A DNA stretch of 64,000 nt from Glandiceps talaboti. Its lineage: Eukaryota > Hemichordata > Enteropneusta > Spengelidae. The stretch lies in the NCBI RefSeq assembly GCF_964340395.1, contig NC_135566.1, forward strand, positions 5,752,501-5,816,500, given 5' to 3'. Positions 11,195-21,245 of this stretch are shown one piece after another (position 1 is the stretch's first letter; every line of letters starts with the position of its first letter). The translations under genes were made by a program, and so were the position numbers. The notes below the pieces were generated by a model that worked only from the letters and a program-made list of their open reading frames with translations, searched no databases and had not been told where the DNA came from.

Positions 11195-12463
11195 CCACAC
11201 ACACACATGAGTTTATGCACAAAGAAGACTTCTAGGAATTGTTGTAGGCCACATCTGCTGACAGGCACCTGTCAAAAGCATACCGTGCTGCTGACAGGCG
11301 TGAATCTATCATCTCAATTTCGTGCATCCAACACAAAGTCTCTAAGAAAATTCAGTGCTGCACATCAACAAGCTTTGAAACGACGCATGGACTTCTTTGG
11401 CAATGTATCTACTAAACTATCTGAACATTAAAGCTTGCATTCCAACTATGTGTGTACGAACAAAAATCTATGGTAGTGCCCCAGTGGGAGGAATTGGGGT
11501 TGTTGAACCATCTTCTGTCCATTATTACATAATGTAATGATGTAATTATCTTACCAATACATCCAGCTGACCAAACTTCTCAATAGTTCGTTCTACAGCA
11601 GCCTTGCAGTCATCTTCATTTGTAAGATCTCCTTGTATGAGAAGGATCTGAAAATAAAGTCATTTTTTATGAATTGCTATATTCAGTTAGTATATTTTGT
11701 TTTTTGTAAAAGGGGAATTATTAATCATAGTGTAATTCTCAATTGCCTCCATAAAATTTACTGCAAGGCCATAGCCACCACCAACCCAACGTATAGCAAA
11801 ACCCACACCCTCACAAACCCTCATTGCTAGCCCTCTATGGTGTACTTTGCTCGAGCAAGATTTGACGCCTTACCTTGTCTTTGGGTAGTCCATTTGCTTC
11901 ACATTCAATACCAACTTTTTCTAGGTTTTCTCGATTTCGTCCACATAGAGCAAGGAAACTTCCTAAAGATGCAAAATGTTTGGCTGTTCCGGCACCAATA
12001 CCAGAGCTAGCACCTGTTGAACAACAATGCCCACATCATCAAATAAAACGTGTGGGTACTGTTGGAATATTGGCCAACACGACGACTGTTTGTTATGGTG
12101 TATGTTATTGACCTCTGACCCCAAAAGAACTACCATGTAGTAGAATGCTGGTGAAGAGTGGCACAACAGCATATCAGAAAAGAATGTGATGGTAAAGCGA
12201 TTGTAGAAGTTGAACATGTAAGACAGATGCCATGACCATGGCAGGTGACACACACATCATGATTTCTAGCCATGGTACGATGGTACGATACCGTACGTGC
12301 GCTATTGGGAGCCAACTAAATTAAGGTCACATGCTTGTATACATGTACAGTCACCTTAAAATGACGATAAAATACAATGTGTACACCAAGTCAGGGGTAA
12401 AGGTTGAGTGTACAGTTAATACTTGCCTGTTATCAACGTGACCTTATTTCGCAATGATGTCAT
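6745..12463 (-). CDS. Classical short-chain dehydrogenase/reductase, 9 coding exons, complete
   Basis: Nine exons on the minus strand join to 783 nt (260 aa plus stop): 12427-12463, 11874-12013, 11555-11647, 9676-9814, 9287-9327, 8422-8491, 7897-7933, 7441-7507 and 6745-6903. Every junction keeps phase. Visible SDR landmarks are TGASSGIG at residues 12-19 (Rossmann cofactor loop), basic residues R38 and R40 after strand 2 (suggesting NADP(H)), GDL at 65-67, NNAG at 92-95, and N117, S144, Y157 and K161 forming the catalytic tetrad with the usual Ser-x12-Tyr-x3-Lys spacing. PG at 187-188 and a C-terminal VDGG at 253-256 are also typical. There is no signal peptide or membrane segment, so it is probably soluble. 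Length fits the FabG-like classical family (about 250 aa). The substrate cannot be read from sequence, and orthology to a named DHRS/HSD gene is not claimed. Introns run from 226 to 1740 nt; intron 1 is GC-AG, the others GT-AG. Confidence 0.95.
7441..7507 (-). CDS. SDR exon 8
   Basis: 67 nt encoding [16 protein letters not shown] and on to residue 208. This is the PG loop and the start of the variable substrate-binding region. Acceptor tctaacag, donor cag|gtatga. Confidence 0.93.
7752..7885. repeat. Compound (CA)n-(CATA)n microsatellite in SDR intron 7
   Basis: A CA run of more than 25 units, interrupted by CATA, then about 13 CATA units. On the SDR transcript it reads as UG/UAUG repeat beginning 11 bases beyond exon 7. 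Confidence 0.97.
7897..7933 (-). CDS. SDR exon 7 (37 nt)
   Basis: Encodes the last two bases of Glu174, then [11 protein letters not shown] and two bases of Asp186. This is the conserved strand leading to the PG loop. Acceptor attacag, donor tcga|gtaagt. The CA/CATA microsatellite at 7752-7885 lies 11 bases beyond the exon end, inside the donor-proximal intron. Confidence 0.92.
8422..8491 (-). CDS. SDR exon 6 (YxxxK active site)
   Basis: 70 nt encoding [17 protein letters not shown] (from residue 151) with Y157 and K161, the tyrosine/lysine pair of the family. It ends one base into Glu174. Acceptor ctcaccag, donor cttg|gtaagt. Confidence 0.95.
9110..9210. repeat. (TTATG)n pentanucleotide array in SDR intron 5
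   Basis: Units of TATGT/TTATG, broken once by TGTTAAATG at 9120-9130 and again near 9165. Reads CATAA on the SDR transcript. Confidence 0.93.
9248..9268 (+). repeat. G-run tract with quadruplex potential
   Basis: Runs of three to six G separated by single T (GGGGGGTGGGGGTGGGGG). On the SDR transcript strand it is C-rich, 19 to 39 nt downstream of the exon 5 donor. Confidence 0.7.
9287..9327 (-). CDS. SDR exon 5 (41 nt, catalytic Ser)
   Basis: A very short exon encoding [13 protein letters not shown] (138-150) with the catalytic Ser144. Acceptor ctctaacag, donor tct|gtaagt. In the transcript a C-rich tract (plus-strand 9248-9268) and a 5-bp tandem repeat (9110-9210) follow shortly after this donor. 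Confidence 0.93.
9676..9814 (-). CDS. SDR exon 4 (NNAG and catalytic Asn)
   Basis: 139 nt encoding VNNAGG at residues 91-96 and the [12 protein letters not shown] helix whose Asn117 aligns with the catalytic Asn of classical SDRs. It ends one base into Gly137. Acceptor ttgtag, donor aaag|gtatta. Confidence 0.95.
9981..10600. repeat. Six-copy ~114-bp tandem repeat
   Basis: Units start near 9981, 10096, 10209, 10323, 10437 and 10551, a spacing of 113-115. Each carries TGGCTGTTGCTATGGG, GTGTGGTCATG or GCGTGGTC variants, and ATTTGCATACATTTTTTGAATG. It lies inside SDR intron 3. Similar consecutive copies keep a frame open, which explains the 145-codon open frame at 10095; that frame is not a gene. 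Confidence 0.93.
10645..11134. repeat. Four-copy ~147-bp tandem repeat
   Basis: The phrase 'caccaaatttcagncca..ctgcccagtagttt' recurs at 10645, 10792, 10939 and 11085 (spacing 147, 147, 146). Each is followed by 'ttttgaccaaaaa' and TAATTTGCATATCA. Copies are about 75-85% alike by eye. The array is contiguous with the 114-bp array on its left and the AC microsatellite on its right, so the three probably form one mobile element. Confidence 0.85.
11135..11207. repeat. (AC)n microsatellite
   Basis: More than 30 AC units with one interruption (ATCC). It closes the composite repeat in SDR intron 3. Confidence 0.97.
11555..11647 (-). CDS. SDR exon 3
   Basis: 93 nt, phase 0 at both ends, residues 60-90. 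It contains the GDLTNED stretch (adenine-ring pocket Asp-Leu) and the helix ending FGQLDVL that leads into NNAG. Acceptor ttttcag, donor ttg|gtaaga. Confidence 0.95.
11874..12013 (-). CDS. SDR exon 2 (cofactor-binding loop)
   Basis: 140 nt beginning with two bases that complete Gly13. It encodes [17 protein letters not shown] and the second strand ending CGRNREN. The acceptor is ttcaacag and the donor is aag|gtaagg. The basic residues after strand 2 suggest NADP(H) use. Confidence 0.95.
12427..12463 (-). CDS. SDR exon 1 (start codon; GC splice donor)
   Basis: Residues 1-12 ([12 protein letters not shown]) plus the first base of Gly13. The ATG is at 12461-12463 with A at -3. The donor reads ACAG|gcaagta, a GC donor with otherwise perfect consensus. 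No GT nearby would keep the TG-ASSGIG frame. The sequence just upstream holds a possible 5'UTR acceptor (ctgtacag near 12,500), so a further non-coding exon is possible. Confidence 0.88.
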
Positions 12464-12504
12464 TTTGAAGAACAAAGTGAAGTTGTCCAAAGGTCTGTAC
12501 AGAA

Positions 12505-12720
12505 GGGTCCGGAGTCCAACTTACTGTAATAAGGGGTGGACCATTTGATATCCTGGGGGGGGGGGGGCTTGGAAGATTTCGGGGGGAAAAAAGATGCCAA
12601 GTAGATTTGCTTGAAAAAAAAATCCGGATATGAGTGGGTGATGGAAAAAAAGAAAGATTGACCACTGCTGCTAGAAAAAAAATGTCTTGGCAGGGAAATG
12701 ATGCACAGGTTCGAGTATAC
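12505..12720 (+). repeat. Poly-G interspersed element, copy 1
   Basis: Contains GGGGTGGACCATTTGATATCC, a 13-G run, CTTGGAAGATT and ATCCGGATAT. Copy 2 lies in reverse orientation at 13,895-14,235. It sits immediately upstream of SDR exon 1, so it may overlap the promoter. Confidence 0.7.
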
Positions 12721-13894
12721 TGTTCAACCTGCTAGTACCTCTCCAACCAGGACACTTGTCAAATCATGACAAACAGTTTCAAACACATGTCAGGGACCAG
12801 TCAGTTTCGTTAGCCTGTGGTACATATATATATTTGTTCTTGTCTCTGTTTCTTTCATAAATGGTTTATATATTACTTCATGTAAGGGTTCAAACATAAA
12901 CTTCTATACATAAAATTATACATATAATACAATGTACATGTATTACCTAGCTACCACACTATAGTTACAGAACATGCCATGTAATTGTTTGGCTGTTTCA
13001 CAATCAGTGCTTCACTTATCTTGCACTTTGGGGCAAAAGTGAACTTAAAGGTTTTGTAATGGTAATCTTCATACTATTGGATAGTTTAAAAAAAAAGAAC
13101 TTAATCTAAATTGTTCTAGTCTCTTCAGTATGAATTTGTCAGAAGGGATGATATACTTCCTATTTCAGACACTACATGTATCGACACCACAACTCAAATT
13201 CAAGTTTCTATTGTACACTAGGTATGACCTCCTAAAGTGCTCTCACACATCAGTAACTTTACTATGCATGCAATATCAATGCCCCTATACCAATGTTACA
13301 GGCCCACTTTTATAACATGGAAAACTTATTTAAAAAGTTATATTTAGTTTAGCTTTTCGATGCTTGGCAATATATATCTCAGAGGCTATGAATAACCTAA
13401 AAATTGCCTAAATAGAAACAAAAAACTACAGATCTGGCAGGGGGAACCCCTTGGACTCCATCACCCCAGAGGCCACTCATTCGTTAAACCAACAATAAGA
13501 TTCACCAAAATTGGTAAAAAACTTGAAAAGCTTCTAGGGGAGACCCCCTAGGACCCCCCTCATAAGAGGTAGACATGTCCAAGCCTCAAATCAAAGTTCT
13601 TCCCTCCACCTCTTACTGTCAAGATGCTATGAAACGTTATTTCAAAAATGTTTCAACCTCACGTATATAGTTGCTTTTTACATCCCCCCAAGCTGGAGAA
13701 ACTGACCGGTCTAACTGAATGTCTGAGCTCACCAATCAAGTTTCCGATTTGTATTTTCAGTGTGTCACCATACCATGGCATAAAAACTGTCAATGATGTT
13801 TATTTAATTGAAAATCAAACATGTATGAAATATGTAGTTTTCTAAATAAAATCAGTGTGTGATAGAACAGCATCTTTTAACTCTCTGTATTACC
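12721..13894. other. No gene identified; GC-rich repeat fragment inside
   Basis: Between the inverted poly-G element copies. At 13,438-13,580 there are two related GC-rich phrases about 95 bases apart, 'cagggggaaccccttggactcc' type and 'taggggagaccccctaggaccccc' type, probably a decayed dispersed repeat. Confidence 0.4.
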
Positions 13895-14235
13895 CTGTGC
13901 GAAAACCAAACAGAAAATTGTGGCAACAAATGTAGGTCTGCAACATTGACGTAAAAAAAATCCGGATATCTCAAAGAAGCAAAGAAAAAAAAAGGAGAGA
14001 AAAAAATAATTCTCAGGCAAGTAGGTGGGAAAAAAAATAATGACTCTCCACCAATCTTCCAAGCCCCCCCCCAGGATATCGAATGGTCTACCCCTAAGTA
14101 CTCGTGACAAAGTAAATTTAACCAAACATACAGAGAATAAACCATTTGATTTCGGGGATAACCACATGCTGTGTGCGATACTGAGAATAAACCATTTGAT
14201 TTCGGGGGCAGGAGGCCCAAAATCAATTTATCTTC
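13895..14235 (-). repeat. Poly-G interspersed element, copy 2 (inverted)
   Basis: On the minus strand it reads GGGGTAGACCATTCGATATCC, a 9-G run, CTTGGAAGATT, then T-rich sequence and ATATCCGGATT. The phrase 'aataaaccatttgattt' occurs twice more at 14,137 and 14,184. The 140-codon minus frame across it is a by-product of the repeat. Confidence 0.7.
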
Positions 14236-14412
14236 TGCCACCATGACAGTATTTTTTTCCATCAGTAAACACAAAGAGATCTTTTACCAAAAGAGATAAA
14301 ACCATTTCTTGTGGAAAATGTTGCGTTTTAAACTTGACATGTATAAAATTAATGACAGACCCAGTGAAGTGTCTATCGATCAATATTTTTTTCATGTCTT
14401 TGATGGTAGACA

Positions 14413-14539
14413 AGTACATACATACATACATACATACATACATACATACATACATACATACATACATGCATGCATGCATGCATGCATGCATGCATGCATG
14501 CATGCATGCATACATACATACATACATACATACATACAT

Positions 14540-14598
<59 letters not shown>

Positions 14599-14723
14599 TA
14601 CATACATACATACATACATACATACATACATACATACATACATACATACATACATACATACATACATACATACATACGTACATACATACATACATACATA
14701 CATACATACATACATACATACAT
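14413..14723. repeat. 310-bp compound (CATA)n-(CATG)n-(CA)n microsatellite
   Basis: Successive blocks of CATA, CATG (11 units), CATA, CA and CATA. Open frames of 100-218 codons across it encode only HTYI, YVCM, MHAC or HTHT repeats and are spurious. Confidence 0.97.
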
Positions 14724-15409
14724 GAGTGCAACAATACAAATAGCGGAATACATGAAAGGATTACTGTAACTTTCATGAAATCTACACAGTTGAGTGTTGG
14801 TTTATTAAAAATTAAAACTAAGTTGTAATCTGGCCACATGAGAGCGCTACATTTGTCAATATATAAGCTTATGGTGGCGCTCACGCTCTTTGAAAACCAT
14901 ACATAAATAACATATAACTAAACAACAGTCTCATGTGACTGTTAAATTCTATTCAGACAAACGGGCTAGTATGCCAATGGGGGGGGGGGTCAAATATAAC
15001 AGATTGATCATATACTACGTATGTGTCCATCACAAACTCAAAGTCAAAGAAGAAAAGAATATTGCTTGGTTAATTGAGATGGTAAGCTTCCTTTCTCAAG
15101 TCACATGTCAGCTAAAATAACCACGGCTAACTTTGTAATATAGTCTGAAATCGGTTAATGTTGCATATATTGTATGTTTGGTGGATTTTTGGGTGATCTA
15201 CCGAACTTATATGTTAAAATCAATGGAAATGGATAGAAAGTCTGGAATTCTACAGAAACTTAATGGATGTCTATAGAAAGTCAATGGAAGTCTATTTATT
15301 ATTTGCATGCATTCCACTATAGGTAAAATATTGCTTTAAATTATCGCCACTGTAATGAATATATTGTTAGTTGTGGTTTGAGGAGATATATTGGGGATGA
15401 AGTGGGGAT

Positions 15410-15610
15410 GTTGACCTCAGTCCTTCGGTAGTGTGCCCATCTCGCATTTGGGAGGTTTAAAATGCAGTGCCCTCACACCGTGACAAATTCATTATGGTGG
15501 TAGTGGTGGAAAACAACCAATGCCTTTAAAACCATCAATGTGGTGGCAGCGATGGGATCGAACCGTTATATATTACCACTGATTTTGGGACTCGCATCCC
15601 TTTCAGCATT
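15410..15610. mobile_element. tRNA-derived SINE fragment
   Basis: 15421-15465 reads like a tRNA promoter region, with an A-box-like GGTAGTGTGCCC and a decayed B box GGTTTAAAATGC about 30 bases on. On the opposite strand an intact B box (GGTTCGATCCC) lies at 15554-15564, so two facing SINE heads may be present. Confidence 0.5.
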
Positions 15611-15639
15611 TTAACAGATGTAATGTTTTTGAATATTTT

Positions 15640-16700
15640 AATAGGGGTCATTCAAACTTACGAAAATGGGCAAGTCAACGATGAGGGCGCGGGCTCATGT
15701 ATGCAGCAGACGACGCAGAAGACGCAGCAGACTCGACTGTTCTTTACGCAAGTACGTGTACGCCATTCGACTAGCCATTCAAATGTCTCGTCATTTGATA
15801 TGCATATAAAGTTTCAATAGTTTCCATCGCAACCAGAAAAGTGAACGCACTCGCATTTCAGGTGAAATGGGCGTGAAGTGAAAGTCTTTTGGGTATCAAG
15901 TTTCTTATTTTGTGAATGAAGCTGTCAATTTATCAGACAGCCCACCCATAAATTTCCCGTCAACCAACACAGAACGTCGTTACCCTCTGGAAGCGGGATT
16001 TCCGAAGATATTCAACAGATGAACACCGCTGTGCTGTTCCAACATATACTTCCCTCAACTCATGACAATTGACATTGCAGTAAGTTATGTGTAAGTATTC
16101 TACCGTATTTTATCGAGAGATGAATTAATATGACTGTTTTCAATTTGTGAATACGTTATCAAATATATGTACGTACATATTGAGGAACGGCGTGAAGGAA
16201 AAAACACGGTACGTACGGTGAAAGTACATTTAGTAAATTGTATTTTTTTATCCAGCTCTCCGAGGTCTCATGGGTCTTGTGTCCCTCCGTCATGTACATG
16301 TATGTTGCGTAGCCGCAGTACATGTGTAAATTTTCGAACACGATGTACTCGCACTTGTCGCCCAATTTTCAGAATGGGCACTGTCAGAATATAAAAAAAA
16401 TTATTTTGTAATTTTCGATGCAATGTTACTAATACTACATTGTACATGTTGTATGCATTACAATATGTATACAGCTGTCGCCACGTACAATATATATTTA
16501 CCAATCAGTTTCCACACATGCCATATGTCTACTAAATATGTATAGAGTATATTACAATTTATCGTCACGGAAAGGTATCATTTTCACCGAATTCAAGCAA
16601 TAAATAATTGGTGTGGGCAGATCAAACGTGTGTACGTATGATCAATATCGGAAAACGATATACATCACGCGTTCAGTCAAGTCCAGGATCGTTTATTCTA
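15640..16700. promoter_or_regulatory. CpG-richer island, possible promoter or 5' exon
   Basis: CpG is clearly more frequent here than in the flanks (for example 15,685-15,770 and 15,845-16,030). A strong donor (gacattgca|gtaagt) at 16,080 and another (acacg|gtacgt) near 16,210 would suit plus-strand first exons. Frames are short and interrupted, so any exon here would be 5'UTR. It lies about 3.4 kb upstream of the next candidate exon. Confidence 0.3.
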
Positions 16701-17285
16701 TAAACGCCGGGGTTTAGCGATATATAGAATTACATCGTTGATTTACAAATATTTACAAAGTCTGTAAATGAGATTCACTGATTTAGTCATCACAGGTTGA
16801 CCCAACATAACAGGATATGCATCCATCCATGTAATCCCATTCACAAAACAAAGGCGCGTAGTACAAGTGGAAACAGCATGTACCATGTGTACGATCGCAT
16901 ACAGCAGGTTGTGTTATTAATCAGGTCAGAGGTTAGCCATAATAATATAACTTACGGAATTTGTATCGGAAATAACCACAGTTTGATGTCCTGTATTACT
17001 CCCAATATTGTAGATTTTGATATAGATCTGTTACAGAGTCTTAAAAACCAGACATATATTGATGTAACCAGTTTTCAAAATGTCACCATTCTCTTCTTTA
17101 TGTAGTATCATCTAGTAGCTACCCTAGGCTATAGCGCTAAAGCCCAGATCCCTGTTTGTGAACAGCATGTGGCCATCATGCAATGAGATATGAGTGCTCT
17201 GACTTTCTGGTCTCTGCAGTACAGTCAAAATGATATTAAAATTCCAGTGATTTGTCAAGGGCTCTTTAAACAGTAACTGAGAGGA

Positions 17286-17431
<146 letters not shown>

Positions 17432-17596
17432 CTAACCAACCAATCAGTCAGTCAGTCTTCCATTTTACCAACAAATTAATAAGATGGATTTTAAGAATCA
17501 ATCAATTGATTAATGGAATAATTATTTAATGAATAAATTAATGTATCAATCAATCAATCAATCCATTAATTAATCATATAAGTAATGAGATATTGA

Positions 17597-17906
17597 GATG
17601 AGAGACAGACAGAGAGCAAGAGAGAGAAAGAAAGAGAGAGTGAGAGAGAGCATGAGAGAGAAAGAAAGAAAGAGAATGAGAGAGAGAGTGAGCGAGAGAA
17701 AGAGCGAGAGAGAGAGAAAGGGAGAGAGAGAGAAAAAGGGAGAGAGAGAGAAAGGGAGCGAGCGAGCGAGAGTGAGAGAGAGATGGGACAGAGTGATAGA
17801 CAACATTAGAGAGCATGAGAAAGAAAGTGAGAGTGACAGACAGACAGTGAGAGTCAGAGAAAGCAAGAATGAGAGGGAACAAGAAACTCTGAGAAGGAGA
17901 GAATAA
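17597..17906. repeat. GA-rich (purine) tract
   Basis: About 310 bases almost wholly purine on the plus strand (GAGA, GAAA, GAGC). Open frames on both strands (RERK or SLSL) are compositional. Such homopurine tracts can form triplexes. Confidence 0.93.
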
Positions 17907-18869
17907 TCGAGACAGACAGACAGAAATATGAGAGGGCATGGAACTTCCATGCCCTCCCTTGCTCTTCTATCTCTGTCAGCCTTGGAAGAATTACAGGGTC
18001 TTTAGAAACTTGAAAATGTTATATATACCAAGCATTGATTAATGTCAACCATATTTAAATAGCCATCATAAAGAACCTCATAATGTGAATGAATACACGT
18101 CATCTACTATTGTCACCATTTTATTCTGTTCATTGGATGAAATCTATATCATTATTATCCTGACAAGAAATAAAAGAACTTACATCCAATATGGTTCACA
18201 ACCCTTCCTACACCACGATAACAACATACACAAATTGCTTTAAATCGGTTGTATTCTAAATATTTTTTTCCCATTGTGGTTTTTGAGAATCGGCGTTGAA
18301 TACTTTATTACAAAAGAAAGGTACTCATTGAAAATTACAAGATGTGTTTTCTATGGTTGGAAGTAGGGTGTGTATATTTAAGTATTGTGTGACTCCTAAA
18401 GAGGTTCTAATGCTGCTATTATCCAGTGTTATTTGTTGACCACCATTGTATGGACACCGTAGCCAGGGCTTTCCTTTGCTCATCTTTAAAATCTTTAAAC
18501 TGAACAACTGGTTACTAGACACAACTTCACAGGATTGGATCATCGCTACAGGTATGTATGGTGGTTCAAACCAAGTTGTTCTTGAACTTGAAGACCAGCA
18601 GCTCTAATGTTTAGAATTCATATTCTTAGTGTATATTTACTATGTACTATACGCAATGTGCATTGCTTCCACAAAGATTCCACAATCATTTCATTCAAAC
18701 TTTCTGTTTAGAAAATGATAATCAATTATTTGAAGTATATTTGAAACTCATTGTAGATAACGTATGTTTAAATATGGACTAGAATTTGTGTTGAACATTT
18801 TGTAACTTGTCAGTTGCCATTATGTGGTGTAAGAATGATTCCCCAGGATTTATGCCTTGTTAATTAAAC
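17907..18869. other. No gene identified
   Basis: AT-rich sequence without exon-like structure on either strand. Confidence 0.35.
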
Positions 18870-18902
18870 CATAGACCCTCCACCAACAGTGGAGGGTCTA
18901 TG
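18870..18902. repeat. Perfect 14-bp hairpin with 5-base loop
   Basis: CATAGACCCTCCAC at 18870-18883, loop CAACA, then its exact reverse complement at 18889-18902. Partial relatives (ACCATAGACAGTG) occur at 25,727 and 32,726, and GGTCTATGG with an upstream TATAGACC at 51,093-51,116, pointing to a dispersed family. Confidence 0.85.
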
Positions 18903-18988
18903 ATCAAACCAAGCTTCTGGATAATTACTATATGTATGACATGAGTGACTGTTTATAGAATGTGACTTCTGATTTCAGTGTGGCATAT

Positions 18989-18989
<1 letters not shown>

Positions 18990-19070
<81 letters not shown>
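18990..19070. repeat. (TG)n microsatellite
   Basis: Forty uninterrupted TG units. Confidence 0.98.
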
Positions 19071-19072
<2 letters not shown>

Positions 19073-19433
19073 TGCATGTGTGCATTCATGAATGCATGTG
19101 TGTTTTCATGCATAGTTGCATGTATTGTTGTCACAGTCTGCATTCTTGCAAATCAATATATGAACATATATTTGTCAATGGGTACCATATACTCAGTGTT
19201 TTTGCTAGGTTTTGGGAATTTGATAACAGAATAGGAAAGTCTGGTAAAAATTGTCTGGCACAATTACTAGCTTGATAAAATACCTCTGGAAGTCACAGAT
19301 TGATTTTATCTATTAGCCACCTTTTACAAATACGCTGACCATGCATATGTGACTTCACAGTTTCTGTAAATCCAGTTAGTGAATGGAAGGAAGGGAACAT
19401 GACATTACTAACATCTTTCTCATTTCTTTGTAG

Positions 19434-19522
19434 AAGAAACTTTCATACTCTTGATGGAAAGTAAAGTTGAAGGGAAATGTTTGCCCTCAGAGCTGGAATA
19501 GAAGCAAAGTATCAAATCAAAG
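19434..19522 (+). CDS. Candidate 5' exon with start codon (uncertain)
   Basis: Bounded by a strong acceptor (tttctttgtag) and donor (tcaaag|gtaaga). All three frames have stops before 19,477, so it can only be a 5' exon. An ATG at 19477 with A at -3 opens a frame of 15 codons (MFALRAGIEAKYQIK) ending one base into the next codon. It may instead be wholly 5'UTR. The phase matches the candidate exon at 40,062. No family recognised. Confidence 0.3.
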
Positions 19523-20530
19523 GTAAGAAAAAAAACACCCAGGGCAAATTAAAGTACCTCAAAGTCAATAAAACTGAAAATTAATACATTTACAACCCTT
19601 GACATACAGGTAAAGCATTTATTCTGTTTGTCTCACTTATGTATAACATTCATATCAAGTGTAAAAGTATATGCTTTCAATGGCTTTTAATATAAGCCTA
19701 TTGTGTGGCCTTTCTAATAACATAATCAATTTGTAAATAGTGTTTTCTAGTAAGGAAAAGTAGACTGACAGTGAGTGATAGCTGTTACAGCCATACATGT
19801 AATTATATTTAGCTCACAGTTGGGATCTAGACATGTTTTATAGCATCTATGTTTACACTCTAGTCAATGACTATTTACTTGCTTTACACTGCTAACATTG
19901 TATACACTCCAGTCATTGGCTATGTACTTGTTTTGCACTGCTAACATTGTTTACACTCTAATATTCATATGGTGCTCTACTTAAAAATATCCATAAAGAG
20001 ATGGAAAAGTAAAAGTAAAAACAAATGACAACCAGTAGAACACTACAGTAACACTGAGTAATACACAGTGTACAACATTGTCTCAGACAGTCTGCTAGAC
20101 AAAACATTAAAAATTATTACAGATGCCACTTTAAAATTACCAAAATAAAGACCAAGAAAATTGATTTTTAATTTAAGGTGACAGTTAGAATCAGAGGACA
20201 TACATGATACACTCATTGCTTTTGTAGCACAATAACACAATCTGTTGTTAATTTTCATGCAAACTTTTAATGAAGTAAGCAAATTTTTATAATCCTATTG
20301 AATTTGTCCTTGCTTTAACAAAACATTTGAAAGTAAATGACTATTTTATAGTTAGCTAGGACTTTATGTAGCAGGCAGTACCAATATATGGACAAACATA
20401 AGTATACAGAGTGTATTGATCACACTGGTAAATGAGACAACCGTAAATGTTTGCATTTGATAGCAGACGTGCAAGGTTTCACAACTTGTAAACAGTGCTG
20501 AGCTTTCCTTGTGGATTTGGAGTTTGTTGG

Positions 20531-20645
20531 ATGAGTTTTTTTCGGGATAAAGTTGGCAGGGCTTTCGGAATGATTAAGACAGTTGCCGGGCATGCTGCGT
20601 TTTTCTATACAGCAGGAATGGCCAAGGAAAAGACTAAAGATCTAG
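20531..20645 (+). CDS. Candidate first coding exon, 38 codons (uncertain)
   Basis: The ATG at 20531 opens MSFFRDKVGRAFGMIKTVAG..., ending ...KTKDL plus one base at a good donor (ctag|gtaaga). The sequence is balanced in composition and has a mildly hydrophobic centre (AGHAAFFYTAGMA). The open frame continues past the donor into a G-rich low-complexity repeat, which supports ending the exon there. The phase (1) matches the acceptor of the exon at 40,062. Protein family not recognised. Confidence 0.35.
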
Positions 20646-20704
20646 GTAAGATAGTGTTGTGGTTGAACTATCTGGCTGTGTGCTTTGCAAGTCTAGGATT
20701 TGAG

Positions 20705-21245
20705 ATACCTGGTAACAGAGGGGGGGGGGGGAATAAATTTGGTCAAATTGCCATAGATTTTCATGCTTTGTATCATAAGTTTGGTGGATGGAACACTTTG
20801 ATAACAGGAAGGTGCTTGAGGGAAGGTGGAGGGAGGGAAGGTGGAAGGGGGGGGGAGGTTTTGGGAAATATGGTAAAAGTAACACAGATTTTATACCTCA
20901 ATGTATCATAAATTTGGTGAATTTTGTTAGTGAAAGGGAGAAATCTGGTTAAATTTGGATGCTTATATTTGATACCTTGTTTGTAGCACAATTTTAATGG
21001 AAATCCTGGTAACAGAGAGGGGAAGTAGGGAATCTGGTATATATGGCATAGATTTTCATAGCTTGTACCACAATTTGAAGTTTGGAAAACCTAAGTAACA
21101 GAGAGGGATATTGGGGAATCTGGTAAAAGAGCATACCTTGTACAAAATTTGATGGATAATCTTGGTGACAGAGGGGGCATTAGGGAACCTGGTAATATGG
21201 CATAGATTTCCATGCCTTGTATTATATGATTTTAGTGGGTAATCC
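20705..21245. repeat. Degenerate G-rich tandem repeat
   Basis: The phrases 'tggtaacagaggggg', 'ggcatagattttcatgccttgta' and 'ttggtggat' recur at irregular spacing (near 20,712, 20,797, 21,007, 21,092, 21,164). The 20,818-20,862 stretch has many G runs. The unit is too diverged to fix. Confidence 0.6.

Noticed and set aside
14228-14884. Long open frames (up to 218 codons) on both strands across the CATA/CA array
   Set aside because: The codons are only the microsatellite read in different frames (YVCM, HTYI, MHAC); no flanking gene structure.
17570-17950. Ser/Leu-rich and Arg/Glu-rich frames
   Set aside because: Both come from one homopurine-homopyrimidine tract.
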